10,496 nt of DNA from an uncultured Parabacteroides sp. (GCA_937890135.1 CALBYC010000054.1:1-10496); one strand, 5' to 3'. Positions 1-6,831 are shown, counted from the first letter of the stretch. Notes: generated by a model from the letters alone, not told the origin. Program-made: numbers and translations.

Positions 1-291
1 GCTGGAACGCTGAGCGGGGCGCCTAAAGTCCGTGCCATGCAATTGATTACTGAGATAGAAAAGCATAACCGAGGGGCTTATGGGGGATGTATCGGTTTCA
101 TTGGCTTGAATGGCGACTTGAACCAAGCCATTACCATCCGGACTTTTGTGAGCCGTGGAAACGTGTTGTATTACCAGGCCGGGGCCGGGATTGTGGCGAA
201 GAGCAAGGATTACCGGGAACTCCAGGAGGTGAACAACAAATTGGGGGCTTTGAAGAAGGCCGTCATCCTGGCTGAATCGTTGCATAATTAA
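1..291 (+). CDS. trpE: Anthranilate synthase component I, C-terminal fragment (5' end outside window)
   Basis: Anthranilate synthase component I converts chorismate to anthranilate using ammonia supplied by TrpG, the first committed step of tryptophan synthesis in the cytoplasm. Only the last 96 residues are present; the frame is open from base 1. The chorismate-binding fold signature GTLSGAPK lies at visible residues 2-9, followed by YGGCIGF and AGAGIVAKS, which match the conserved C-terminal motifs of the TrpE/PabB/isochorismate synthase superfamily. TrpE rather than PabB is chosen because trpG and the rest of the tryptophan genes follow directly, with 37 bases to trpG. The ATG at base 37 is internal and not the start. 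No frameshift is seen in the visible part. In related genomes trpB usually sits upstream of trpE, but that lies outside the window. Confidence 0.96.
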   Translation, partial: AGTLSGAPKVRAMQLITEIEKHNRGAYGGCIGFIGLNGDLNQAITIRTFVSRGNVLYYQAGAGIVAKSKDYRELQEVNNKLGALKKAVILAESLHN

Positions 292-328
292 CATAGGTAT
301 TAACCATTCACTTATTTGTAGTAAAAAG

Positions 329-895
329 ATGAAAATTCTGTTATTGGATAATTACGATTCTTTCACGTACAATCTGGTTCATATAGTGAAAGAACTGGGA
401 TATGAGATAGATGTGTTCCGGAATGACAAGATTTCTTTGGACGCGGTGGATGCTTATGACAAGATACTTTTGTCCCCTGGGCCGGGCATACCGGAAGAAG
501 CGGGCATCTTGTTGCCTCTGATCGAACGTTATGCTCCAAGCAAAAGTATATTGGGGGTCTGCCTGGGCGAACAAGCCATCGGGCAAGCATTCGGTGCGGA
601 ATTGATCAACCTGAAGGATGTGTACCATGGCATCAGTTCGGAGATAGATGTCATCGCAGACGAACCGTTGTTTAAAGGCATGGGTTCTTCCTTCATGGCG
701 GGTCGTTACCATTCATGGGTGGTTGGCTTGGACAATCTGCCGGCATGCTTGGAAGTGACGGCAATCGAAAAAGAGAGCCGGCAGATAATGGCGCTGCGTC
801 ATAAAAAGTATGACGTGAAGGGCATTCAATTTCATCCTGAGTCCGTATTGACTCCTAATGGTAAAACAATCATTGAAAACTGGTTAAAAGCTTGA
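329..895 (+). CDS. trpG: Anthranilate synthase component II, glutamine amidotransferase
   Basis: Class I glutamine amidotransferase subunit that hydrolyses glutamine and passes ammonia to TrpE. The 188-residue length is normal for a stand-alone TrpG. The N-terminus (ILLLDNYDSFTYNL, residues 3-16) is diagnostic for TrpG/PabA. The SPGPG oxyanion-region motif is at 49-53, the nucleophile is Cys78 in GVCLG, and the catalytic His169 and Glu171 are in FHPES. Odd point: the residue two after the Cys-Leu-Gly step is Glu81 (GVCLGEQ), where TrpG/PabA proteins typically have His. The gene ends 4 bases before trpD, so translation is probably coupled. In organisms with a single such subunit it may also serve PabB for p-aminobenzoate; that is an inference and cannot be tested here. 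Confidence 0.96.
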   Translation: MKILLLDNYDSFTYNLVHIVKELGYEIDVFRNDKISLDAVDAYDKILLSPGPGIPEEAGILLPLIERYAPSKSILGVCLGEQAIGQAFGAELINLKDVYHGISSEIDVIADEPLFKGMGSSFMAGRYHSWVVGLDNLPACLEVTAIEKESRQIMALRHKKYDVKGIQFHPESVLTPNGKTIIENWLKA

Positions 896-899
896 CGAC

Positions 900-1898
900 A
901 TGAAAGAGATTTTATACAGATTATTCGAACATCAGTATTTGGGAAAAGAAGAAGCGCGTAGAATCTTGCAGGGAATCGCTCAGGGTTGCTACAACGATGC
1001 GCAGATTGCCAGCTTGATTACCGTATTCCTCATGAGGAACATCTCCGTCGAGGAGTTGGCAGGATTCCGTGAGGCACTATTGGACATGCGTGTCCCGGTG
1101 GATATGCAGGATTTCAAACCTATAGACATTGTCGGGACCGGGGGAGATGGGAAGAACACTTTCAATATCAGCACGACATCCTGTTTCGTGGTCGCCGGTG
1201 CCGGTTATCATGTCGTCAAGCATGGCAACTATGGGGCGACTTCTGTCAGCGGAGCCAGCAACGTGATGGAGCAGCACGGGGTGAAGTTTACTTCCAATGT
1301 GGAGAAGCTCCGTTATTCGATGGAACAATGCCGCATTGCTTATTTGCATGCGCCTCTGTTCAACCCGGCATTGAAAGCCGTGGCCCCTGTCCGTAAATTG
1401 TTAGGTGTGCGCAGCTTTTTCAACATATTGGGTCCGCTGGTCAATCCGGTCATCCCGACTTACCAGCTGCTTGGCGTATATAATTTGCCTTTGCTCCGCC
1501 TATACAATTATACTTACCAAGAAAGCGGGACGCAATTCGCCGTCGTTCATAGTCTGGATGGCTATGACGAGATTTCATTGACGGATGAGTTCAAAGTGGC
1601 TACCCCGTACAAAGAGATTATTTATTCACCGGAAGAGTTAGGCTTCAGCCGCTGTTCGGAAAAAGACTTGGATGGAGGTTCCACACCCGCGGAGGCTGCC
1701 AAGATTTTTGATGCGGTTTTGGACGGAACTGCCACGAAGGCGCAGACCGATTGCGTGGTGGCCAATTCGGCTTTTGCCATCCAGGTCATTTGCCCGGAGA
1801 AGAGAATTGCGGATTGCATAGCCGAGGCCCGTGAATCGTTGGATAGCAAACGGGCTTTGGAGACATTCAGGAAATTCATAGAAATCAACGCTCAATGA
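900..1898 (+). CDS. trpD: Anthranilate phosphoribosyltransferase
   Basis: Transfers the phosphoribosyl group of PRPP to anthranilate, giving phosphoribosyl-anthranilate, the second step of the tryptophan branch. The protein has 332 residues, the usual size for a stand-alone TrpD that is not fused to TrpG. The PRPP/Mg-binding motif GTGGDGKNTFNIST starts at residue 79, the KHGN motif is at 107-110, and GVRSFFNILGPLVNP is the conserved anthranilate-side segment. The N-terminal helical domain (residues about 1-65) matches the class IV-type dimerisation domain of the family. It starts 4 bases after trpG and its last bases overlap trpC in an ATGA arrangement (1895-1898), typical of translational coupling in an operon. 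Confidence 0.97.
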   Translation: MKEILYRLFEHQYLGKEEARRILQGIAQGCYNDAQIASLITVFLMRNISVEELAGFREALLDMRVPVDMQDFKPIDIVGTGGDGKNTFNISTTSCFVVAGAGYHVVKHGNYGATSVSGASNVMEQHGVKFTSNVEKLRYSMEQCRIAYLHAPLFNPALKAVAPVRKLLGVRSFFNILGPLVNPVIPTYQLLGVYNLPLLRLYNYTYQESGTQFAVVHSLDGYDEISLTDEFKVATPYKEIIYSPEELGFSRCSEKDLDGGSTPAEAAKIFDAVLDGTATKAQTDCVVANSAFAIQVICPEKRIADCIAEARESLDSKRALETFRKFIEINAQ

Positions 1899-2707
1899 AA
1901 ACGGATATTCTTCAGACCATCATAGCTCGTAAACTTGAGGAAGTCGAGCAACAGAAAAAGGCTGTCCCTTTGACGATGCTTTTAGGCTTGGCGGGTGAAA
2001 GGATGGAGCGGCCATCCCGTTCCATGAGGCAGGCTCTTGCAAATTCAACATCCGGCATCATTGCCGAGTTCAAACGCAAAAGCCCGTCTAAAGGTTGGCT
2101 TCACCCCAGGGCGCAAGTGGCGGAAGTTGTCCCGTCTTATGAGGCCAACGGGGCTTCTGCTTGCTCCGTGTTGACGGACTCGTCTTTTTTTGGAGGGGCG
2201 TTAGGCGATTTGCGTAAGGCTCGCCAATTGGTCGACATGCCTTTGCTGCGTAAGGATTTTATGGTAGACCCGTACCAGCTCTATCAGGCAAAGGCGATGG
2301 GGGCGGATGCCATCTTGTTGATTGCGGCTGCCTTGACCCCGGAAGATTGCCAGTTGCTGGCGGATACGGCCCACAGCTTGCAGCTCGAAGTGCTGTTGGA
2401 AGTGCATCAAGCGGACGAACTGAGGTATGTCACGCCCGAAATTGACATGTTGGGGGTGAACAACCGTAACCTGGGAACCTTCCATACCGATGTGCAAAAC
2501 TCGGTCGTGATGGCGGAAAACATAACGGATTATTTGAAGGGGCATCCCGGGTGTTCCCCTTTGTTGGTCGCCGAAAGCGGCATCTCAAAACCGGAGACGG
2601 TCCGGGATTTGCGTCAGGCCGGTTACCGCGGCTTTCTGATAGGCGAGACGTTTATGAAGACAAGCTGCCCGGGTGAGACGTTATGCGAATTTGTAAATCA
2701 TATTTGA
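1895..2707 (+). CDS. trpC: Indole-3-glycerol phosphate synthase
   Basis: Closes the ring of carboxyphenylamino-deoxyribulose phosphate, with loss of CO2 and water, to form indole-3-glycerol phosphate. The 270-residue protein is a single (beta/alpha)8 domain, so it is not fused to TrpF as in Escherichia coli. Active-site positions known from the family are visible: Glu58 and Lys60 in IIAEFKRKSPSKG, Lys120 in LLRKDF, Glu169 in LLEVH, Asn190 in GVNNRNLGTF and Glu227 in AESGI. The start ATG overlaps the trpD stop codon by four bases. The stop is 4 bases before trpF, so the genes are almost certainly co-transcribed. Confidence 0.97.
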   Translation: MKTDILQTIIARKLEEVEQQKKAVPLTMLLGLAGERMERPSRSMRQALANSTSGIIAEFKRKSPSKGWLHPRAQVAEVVPSYEANGASACSVLTDSSFFGGALGDLRKARQLVDMPLLRKDFMVDPYQLYQAKAMGADAILLIAAALTPEDCQLLADTAHSLQLEVLLEVHQADELRYVTPEIDMLGVNNRNLGTFHTDVQNSVVMAENITDYLKGHPGCSPLLVAESGISKPETVRDLRQAGYRGFLIGETFMKTSCPGETLCEFVNHI

Positions 2708-2711
2708 AACG

Positions 2712-3329
2712 ATGATAGTCAAAGTATGTGGCATGCGTGACCCGGACAATATCCGGGCGGTCGCGGCGACGGGAGTGGATTGGATGGGCTTCATCTTTTA
2801 TCCGCGTTCCCCCCGTTATTTCGACCAATCTTCCATCTCGTTGCCCGGTTCAATCGCCCGCATCGGCGTCTTTGTCAATGAGAAGCCGGAGCGGATTCTT
2901 CAAACGGCCGGGACATTTGATCTGGATTACATTCAATTGCATGGGAATGAGCCTGCCGATGTGTGCGGGTTATTGCGGAAGGAGGGGTATCCGGTCATCA
3001 AGGCCGTCTCCGTCTCTTCCGCCGATGACATCGCCGGCACAGCCCCCTACGAAGGCGTGGTGGATTATTTCTTGTTTGATACCAAATGCAAAGGGTTTGG
3101 AGGCTCCGGCCGCCCGTTTGACTGGTCCGTTCTGGAGTCTTACCGTGGAAGGACGCCTTTCCTGCTAAGCGGGGGCATATCGTCCGGCTCTTTGGCGGAG
3201 CTGGAGCGGTTCCATCATCCGCGGTGGGCAGGAATAGATCTGAACAGTGGCTTTGAGATTGCTCCGGCATGCAAGGACGAGCACCTTTTAAAGGCGTTTG
3301 TCCATCAATTTAAATCAAAATTTAAATAA
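2712..3329 (+). CDS. trpF: Phosphoribosylanthranilate isomerase
   Basis: Catalyses the Amadori rearrangement of phosphoribosyl-anthranilate to carboxyphenylamino-deoxyribulose phosphate, the substrate of TrpC. The protein has 205 residues, normal for a separate TrpF. The start VKVCGMR carries the general-base Cys6, and the general-acid Asp123 is in LFDTK; these match the catalytic Cys/Asp pair known from the family. Further signatures are QLHGNE (75-80), LSGGI (152-156) and GIDLNSGFE near residue 174, which form the phosphate-binding end of the barrel. It lies 4 bases after trpC and 8 bases before trpA. Although trpF follows trpC in pathway-related order here, the two are separate reading frames. 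Confidence 0.96.
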   Translation: MIVKVCGMRDPDNIRAVAATGVDWMGFIFYPRSPRYFDQSSISLPGSIARIGVFVNEKPERILQTAGTFDLDYIQLHGNEPADVCGLLRKEGYPVIKAVSVSSADDIAGTAPYEGVVDYFLFDTKCKGFGGSGRPFDWSVLESYRGRTPFLLSGGISSGSLAELERFHHPRWAGIDLNSGFEIAPACKDEHLLKAFVHQFKSKFK

Positions 3330-3337
3330 CATTTATC

Positions 3338-4114
3338 ATGAATCGTATTACAACATTATTTGAGGACAAACATAGTCCTATACTTTCTATCTATTATCCG
3401 GCGGGCTATCCCGATTTGAACGACACCGTCCCGGTTTTGCATGTCTTGCAGTCCAAGGGGGAGGACATGGTTGAAATCGGCATTCCTTTTTCGGACCCGA
3501 TGGCCGACGGCCCGGTTATCCAGGAGGCGAGCACGCAGGCGCTCCGCAACGGAATCAGCTTGCGCCTGATATTCGAGCAACTGAAGAATGTACGGAAAGA
3601 AGGGATCCATATCCCTATCATCTTGATGGGTTACTTGAATCCGATCATGCAGTACGGTTTCGAAGCCTTCTGCCGTTCTTGCGCCGGGACAGGGGTGGAC
3701 GGGGTCATCGTGCCCGACCTTCCGTTTGCCGATTACATGTCGGACTATAAGCCGATAGCGGACAAATATGATTTGAAGATGATCATGCTGATAACCCCCG
3801 AGACATCGGAAGAGCGTGTCCGCCAAATCGATGCCCACACGAGCGGGTTCATTTACATGGTTTCCAGCGCGGCCACGACAGGAGCGCAGCAGAGCTTTGA
3901 CGAACAAAAGCAGGCCTATTTCCGGAAAATCAATGCCATGCAGTTGAAGAATCCACGACTGGTTGGGTTCGGCATCAGCAACAAGGCCACGTTTGACGCA
4001 GCCGCGCAAAACTCGCGGGGTGGAATCATCGGAAGCAAGTTCGTCCAGTTGCTGAAAAGCGAAGGGTCGCCGGAGAAAGCCATTGACAAGCTGATGGAGG
4101 ACATTGCCCGCTGA
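3338..4114 (+). CDS. trpA: Tryptophan synthase alpha subunit
   Basis: Cleaves indole-3-glycerol phosphate to indole and glyceraldehyde 3-phosphate; indole is channelled to TrpB. The 258-residue (beta/alpha)8 protein shows the family signature EIGIPFSDPMADGPVIQ with the two catalytic acids Glu46 and Asp57. MGYLNPIMQYG and GFGISNK are also present. The flexible active-site loop reads VSSAATTGAQ rather than the enterobacterial VSRAGVTG; from memory this form is common in Bacteroidetes, so I regard it as lineage variation. It is the last gene of the operon and is followed within 31 bases by a strong hairpin. Its partner trpB is not in the window and is expected upstream of trpE. Confidence 0.97.
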   Translation: MNRITTLFEDKHSPILSIYYPAGYPDLNDTVPVLHVLQSKGEDMVEIGIPFSDPMADGPVIQEASTQALRNGISLRLIFEQLKNVRKEGIHIPIILMGYLNPIMQYGFEAFCRSCAGTGVDGVIVPDLPFADYMSDYKPIADKYDLKMIMLITPETSEERVRQIDAHTSGFIYMVSSAATTGAQQSFDEQKQAYFRKINAMQLKNPRLVGFGISNKATFDAAAQNSRGGIIGSKFVQLLKSEGSPEKAIDKLMEDIAR

Positions 4115-4144
4115 GGCTTTCCGGAATCGTTACTACCCAAGGAA

Positions 4145-4186
4145 GAAAAGGATGCGGCCGGAGGAGGAAAATGGTGCATCCTTTTC
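4145..4186. terminator. Intrinsic terminator hairpin between converging genes
   Basis: A perfect 11-bp inverted repeat, GAAAAGGATGC at 4145-4155 and GCATCCTTTTC at 4176-4186, encloses a 20-base loop. The right arm ends in TTTTC followed by CCCCTTT on the plus strand, and the left arm gives a TTTTC end on the minus strand. It lies between the trpA stop and the stop of the converging membrane-protein gene, so it probably ends both transcripts. No transcript data support this; it rests on position and symmetry. Confidence 0.8.
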
Positions 4187-4229
4187 CCCTTTCAGTGCCG
4201 TCCACTTCCCATGGCGGATGCGACGGCTG

Positions 4230-4556
4230 TCAAGCCTTTTTCCCACCCACGAAGGCGGCGTAGAGCTGGAAGATGGCAGCTATGGACAGGAGCAGCACCC
4301 ATTCTGTCTTCCCCTTGAACATCAACGCGGAGGCAACGACCATCAGGACGCCCGCGAGTATGTTGAACCGGTGCAATCGCTTCTGGCGGAACTGCATCCC
4401 ATCGGTAGGGAGCGTCAAGTGGCACACCAATATGCCTGCCGCGCCGACGGCGAAAAGGTAAGGGGCGACCGCCGTCTTGCTTAGATATAAAACCGCCCCC
4501 AGCAGCAGGCAGACGTTGGCACTGCTGAATAAAATGCTTCTTAAGGATGAACTCAT
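4230..4556 (-). CDS. Hypothetical small membrane protein with four predicted helices
   Basis: I do not recognise a named family. The 108-residue protein is strongly hydrophobic, with four likely membrane helices at about residues 8-26, 30-49, 62-80 and 85-103. A basic loop (RQKRLHR, about 57-63) lies between helices 2 and 3, and the C-terminus is short and basic (GGKKA). No enzymatic motif or signal peptidase site is seen. The start ATG lies 4 bases after the stop of the FtsB-like gene, which points to co-transcription. The protein may be an inner-membrane protein made together with the division protein, but the adjacency alone does not give a function. Codon use and the open frame support a real gene. 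Its stop faces the trpA terminator. Confidence 0.8.
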   Translation of the reverse strand: MSSSLRSILFSSANVCLLLGAVLYLSKTAVAPYLFAVGAAGILVCHLTLPTDGMQFRQKRLHRFNILAGVLMVVASALMFKGKTEWVLLLSIAAIFQLYAAFVGGKKA

Positions 4557-4560
4557 GATT

Positions 4561-4881
4561 TTAATTCTCTTCTATGATATAGACATCTTCGTTTGCCCGT
4601 TTCATGTAATATTCTTCGCGGGCAAACCGTTCCAGCCCCTCTTTGTCCGTGCGTAATTCTTCCAGCTTCTTGCGGCTGGTGTCGATTTCCTTTTGGTAGA
4701 ATTTGATCTGTTTATGCAAACTGCGGATTCGTTCGTCGTATTTGTACCGCTTGTAAAGGTTGCAGTCGCTATCCAGGCACATCAAGATGAAGCAGCCCAA
4801 TGTCACCAGTACGTACTTGTTGATCCACGAGAGGTATTTATAGTAGAAATCTATCAGCTTTGTTTTCTTCAAATCCAACAT
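4561..4881 (-). CDS. FtsB/DivIC-family septum formation initiator
   Basis: Small bitopic membrane protein of the divisome (FtsB/DivIC group), which with FtsL and FtsQ-type partners activates septal peptidoglycan synthesis. The 106 residues read as a short basic cytoplasmic N-terminus, one membrane helix at about 21-37 and a charged coiled coil at about 44-80. The family C-terminal motif ends it: FAREEYYMKRANEDVYII at 86-103. I chose the ATG at 4879-4881. The frame stays open 27 codons further upstream, but that extension would run back over the promoter-like TAACTTTG at 4897-4904 and is not family-like. The membrane protein gene follows 4 bases downstream. The assignment to the family is firm; which of FtsB, DivIC or FtsL it represents is not resolved. 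Confidence 0.88.
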   Translation of the reverse strand: MLDLKKTKLIDFYYKYLSWINKYVLVTLGCFILMCLDSDCNLYKRYKYDERIRSLHKQIKFYQKEIDTSRKKLEELRTDKEGLERFAREEYYMKRANEDVYIIEEN

Positions 4882-4896
4882 GGTTTGCTTTTTTTG

Positions 4897-4904
4897 CAAA
4901 GTTA
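4897..4904 (-). promoter_or_regulatory. Bacteroidetes-type -7 promoter element for the FtsB-like gene
   Basis: On the minus strand this reads TAACTTTG, matching the TAnnTTTG consensus of the primary Bacteroidetes sigma factor. It lies 15 bases upstream of the chosen ATG, which would give a very short leader. No clear TTTG -33 element is seen at the expected distance, so the call is moderate. Confidence 0.5.
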
Positions 4905-4981
4905 TGCTTTTTGTTTGACAGTCCGTGGCGTTTATGCAAAAAAGAATCGTTAAATAAATCACCTACCTCCGAATTTTATAT

Positions 4982-4989
4982 TACTTTTG
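4982..4989 (+). promoter_or_regulatory. Bacteroidetes-type -7 promoter element for the MalY/PatB gene
   Basis: The sequence TACTTTTG matches TAnnTTTG and would start transcription about 50 bases before the ATG at 5048. It lies in the 166-base divergent gap between the FtsB-like gene and the aminotransferase-like gene. No convincing -33 element is visible. Confidence 0.45.
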
Positions 4990-5047
4990 GGCATCTAATC
5001 AACCATTGCCCGTGTCTCGAGGAAGGCGTGGCTTAAACAAATATGCG

Positions 5048-6145
5048 ATGAAACTATATAATTTCGATGAGATAATCGACAGGAATGGAACGGCGTGCGT
5101 GAAATACGACGGAATGGCGCAAGCCTTTCCCGGAAAGAAGGGATTGGTGCCTTTGTGGGTTGCCGACATGGATTTCAGGACTCCCGATTTTATCATGGAT
5201 GCAATCAAGAAAAGGTGTGAACACCCCATCATGGGATATACTTTCGGTGATGATGCCTATTGGAACAGCATTCTGACGTGGCTGAAGTATAAGTATCTTT
5301 GGGAAACAAGGAAGGAATGGATTACTTACATTCCGGGCATTGTCAAGGGCTTTGTGGTGCGGTGTTTCACCAGTCCGGGTGACAAGGTCGTCATCCAGCC
5401 GCCGGTCTACCATCCGTTCCGAATCGTTCCGGAATCGATGAAAAGGCAAATCGTCTATAATCCGCTCAAGGAGGAAAACGGTTCGTATTCGATGGACTTC
5501 GACCACTTGGAGCAAGTGATAGATGGCTGCAAGGTGTTGATTCTTTGCAACCCTCATAACCCCGGCGGGATCGTATGGCCTAAGGAAGATTTGGTGCGGC
5601 TGGCGGAAATATGTGCGGAACATCATGTGTTGGTTGTTTCGGATGAAATCCATGCGGAAACGACTTACCCGACTTCTCGGCATCATCCTTTCGCGACGGT
5701 ATCGGAAACGGCCGCCAACTGTTCCATCACTTTCATGGCCCCGAGCAAGACATTCAACATTGCCGGAATCGTCTCGTCGTATACAATCGTCCCGAACGAG
5801 CAGATCCGCAAGCGGTTCTTTGAATATTTGGAGGCGGGCGAGTTGAACCATGGCACGATATTTGCATATACTGCAACGACGGCCGCGTATACCTATGGTG
5901 CTGAATGGCTGCAACAGATGCGTACCTATGTCATCGAAAACGTGGATTTCGTGGAGAGTTATCTGAAGGAAAACATTCCACAAATCAAGATGCTCCGCCC
6001 GCAAGCTTCGTTCCTGATATGGATGGACTGCCGGGGATTGGGACTTAGCCAGCCTGAACTGGTCAGCTTGTTTGAAGACAAAGCCAAGTTGGCGTTGAAT
6101 GATGGTGCGATTTTCGGCCCCGGGGGGGAGGGCATATGCGATTGA
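5048..6145 (+). CDS. MalY/PatB-family PLP enzyme (cystathionine beta-lyase-like), truncated by a 3' frameshift
   Basis: Fold-type I pyridoxal-phosphate protein of the MalY/PatB group, whose members are mostly C-S lyases (cystathionine to homocysteine) related to aminotransferases. Visible landmarks are LWVADMDF (36-43), Asn168 in CNPHNPGG, Asp199 in SDEIHAE, which pairs with the PLP ring nitrogen, and the PLP lysine Lys234 in APSKTFN. The ATG at 5048 is preferred: it starts the family-like MKLYNFDEII, and 14 extra codons back to a TTG at 5006 add nothing recognisable. As written, the frame ends after 365 residues at FGPGGEGICD. The expected ending, MRLNIGCPRSVL and a final helix, continues in another frame to a stop at 6214-6216. 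Restoring one base gives about 389 residues, the usual family length. Without that end the conserved carboxylate-binding Arg is lost, so this copy is either inactive or misread. Confidence 0.88.
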   Translation: MKLYNFDEIIDRNGTACVKYDGMAQAFPGKKGLVPLWVADMDFRTPDFIMDAIKKRCEHPIMGYTFGDDAYWNSILTWLKYKYLWETRKEWITYIPGIVKGFVVRCFTSPGDKVVIQPPVYHPFRIVPESMKRQIVYNPLKEENGSYSMDFDHLEQVIDGCKVLILCNPHNPGGIVWPKEDLVRLAEICAEHHVLVVSDEIHAETTYPTSRHHPFATVSETAANCSITFMAPSKTFNIAGIVSSYTIVPNEQIRKRFFEYLEAGELNHGTIFAYTATTAAYTYGAEWLQQMRTYVIENVDFVESYLKENIPQIKMLRPQASFLIWMDCRGLGLSQPELVSLFEDKAKLALNDGAIFGPGGEGICD

Positions 6146-6216
6146 ACATCGGTTGCCCCCGTTCGGTCTTGGCAAAGGCGATGGACGCCTTGAAAAAGGC
6201 AATAGAAGAAAAATAA
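6122..6216 (+). other. Frameshift site (G7 run) and displaced C-terminal coding segment of the MalY/PatB gene
   Basis: A C4 run (6118-6121) is followed by seven G (6122-6128) and then AGGGC. The original frame stops at 6143-6145. The frame containing ATG at 6136 encodes MRLNIGCPRSVLAKAMDALK and ends with IEEK at the TAA 6214-6216, which is the expected C-terminus of this enzyme family. Adding a single base anywhere between about 6118 and 6133, for example an eighth G or a second C at 6133, joins the two parts. The displaced segment still has clean, family-like sequence with no other lesion, so the change is recent or a sequencing or assembly error. Confidence 0.85.
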
Positions 6217-6222
6217 CGAAAT

Positions 6223-6244
6223 CGCCCGCCACGATGGCAGGGCG
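6223..6244. other. GC-rich hairpin between the MalY/PatB gene and slyD
   Basis: CGCCC-GCCA (6223-6231) pairs with TGGC-A-GGGCG (6235-6244) around a 3-base CGA loop, with one unpaired A at 6239. It is followed by GTAGAATCTT, not a U-tract, so it is a poor intrinsic terminator on the plus strand. It may be a weak terminator or a processing or stability hairpin in the 63-base gap. I see no TAnnTTTG element after it, so slyD may depend on read-through. Confidence 0.45.
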
Positions 6245-6279
6245 GTAGAATCTTAATAAAACTGATAAGAATAATTAGA

Positions 6280-6831
6280 ATGAAAATTACAGCAAACAAA
6301 TACGTTGCGGTTATATATGACCTGAACGTCGGAGAAGGAGAAGAACGTGAATTGATGGAAAAAGCTACCCGTGAAGTCCCATTGAAGTTCATATATGGAA
6401 CGGGCATGATGATTCCAGCTTTCGAGGACGCTTTGGCCGGACTGGAGCCGGGCAGTGCGTTTGATTTTACGATTACTCCGGAAAACGCTTATGGTGAATA
6501 CAATGAGGACCATGTGCTGGACTTGCCCAAAAGCATTTTCGAGGTGGATGGCAAGTTTGATGCGGAGATGGTGAAGGAAGGCAGCACGATTCCGATGATG
6601 GATGCGGAGGGCAACCGTATGAACGGGTCGGTTTTGGAGGTGAAGGACGATGTGGTCGTGATGGACTTCAATCATCCTTTGGCCGGTGAAACGCTTCATT
6701 TCAAAGGCGAAGTGATCGACGTGCACGAACCGACGGCTGAAGAGATTGCCGCCATGACATCAGGCAGCTGCGGTGGAGGTTGCGATAGTTGCGGCGGCGG
6801 TTGCGGCGATGGATGTGGAGGATGCCATTGA
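6280..6831 (+). CDS. slyD: SlyD-type FKBP peptidyl-prolyl isomerase with a Cys/Gly-rich metal-binding tail
   Basis: Peptidyl-prolyl cis-trans isomerase and chaperone of the SlyD class, cytoplasmic because there is no signal peptide. The 183-residue protein begins with an FKBP half (residues 1-73, with FIYGTGMMIPAFEDALAGL and AYGEY). An insert-in-flap chaperone domain follows at about 75-125, and the FKBP fold then closes with NHPLAGETLHFKGEV (131-145). The last 23 residues form a tail with six Cys (164, 168, 171, 175, 179, 182), a final His183 and many Gly. SlyD tails bind nickel and other metals, typically through many His plus Cys; here Cys dominates. The gene's stop overlaps the aroC start by one base, so the two are translationally linked although their functions are unrelated. 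Confidence 0.93.
   Translation: MKITANKYVAVIYDLNVGEGEERELMEKATREVPLKFIYGTGMMIPAFEDALAGLEPGSAFDFTITPENAYGEYNEDHVLDLPKSIFEVDGKFDAEMVKEGSTIPMMDAEGNRMNGSVLEVKDDVVVMDFNHPLAGETLHFKGEVIDVHEPTAEEIAAMTSGSCGGGCDSCGGGCGDGCGGCH
6817..6821 (+). promoter_or_regulatory. Shine-Dalgarno-like GGAGG for aroC, inside the slyD tail codons
   Basis: GGAGG lies 9 bases before the aroC ATG at 6831 and within the Cys/Gly codons of the slyD tail. Most other starts in the window lack such a motif, as is common in Bacteroidetes. It may simply be a by-product of the Gly/Cys codons, but it supports the 6831 start over the upstream ATG at 6789. Confidence 0.45.

Noticed and set aside
3356..4009. A 217-codon frame antisense to trpA
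   Set aside because: It lies wholly within a confidently identified gene and has no family features.
4104..4484. A 126-codon plus-strand frame downstream of trpA
   Set aside because: It passes through the terminator hairpin and lies opposite the four-helix membrane protein gene; the composition is not protein-like.
4882..4950. Repeated TTTGC/GCAAA runs that could be read as operator or small repeats
   Set aside because: They are short A/T tracts without consistent spacing and are better explained as promoter and leader sequence.
4882..4962. A 27-residue N-terminal extension of the FtsB-like protein
   Set aside because: It would span the TAACTTTG promoter-like element and the A/T-rich leader, and the family N-terminus fits the ATG at 4879-4881.
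5006..5047. A TTG start extending the MalY/PatB protein by 14 residues
   Set aside because: The extension has no family similarity and would begin only about 17 bases after the probable -7 element; ATG 5048 starts the family-like sequence.
5054..6232. A 392-codon open frame antisense to the MalY/PatB gene
   Set aside because: The protein is rich in Arg/His with no recognisable domain and mirrors the coding strand's third-position bias; it is a shadow frame.
6789..6830. A longer aroC frame starting at ATG 6789 with an Arg-rich N-terminal extension
   Set aside because: These codons are the slyD Cys/Gly tail read in another frame; the canonical chorismate synthase N-terminus begins at 6831 with a GGAGG motif upstream.
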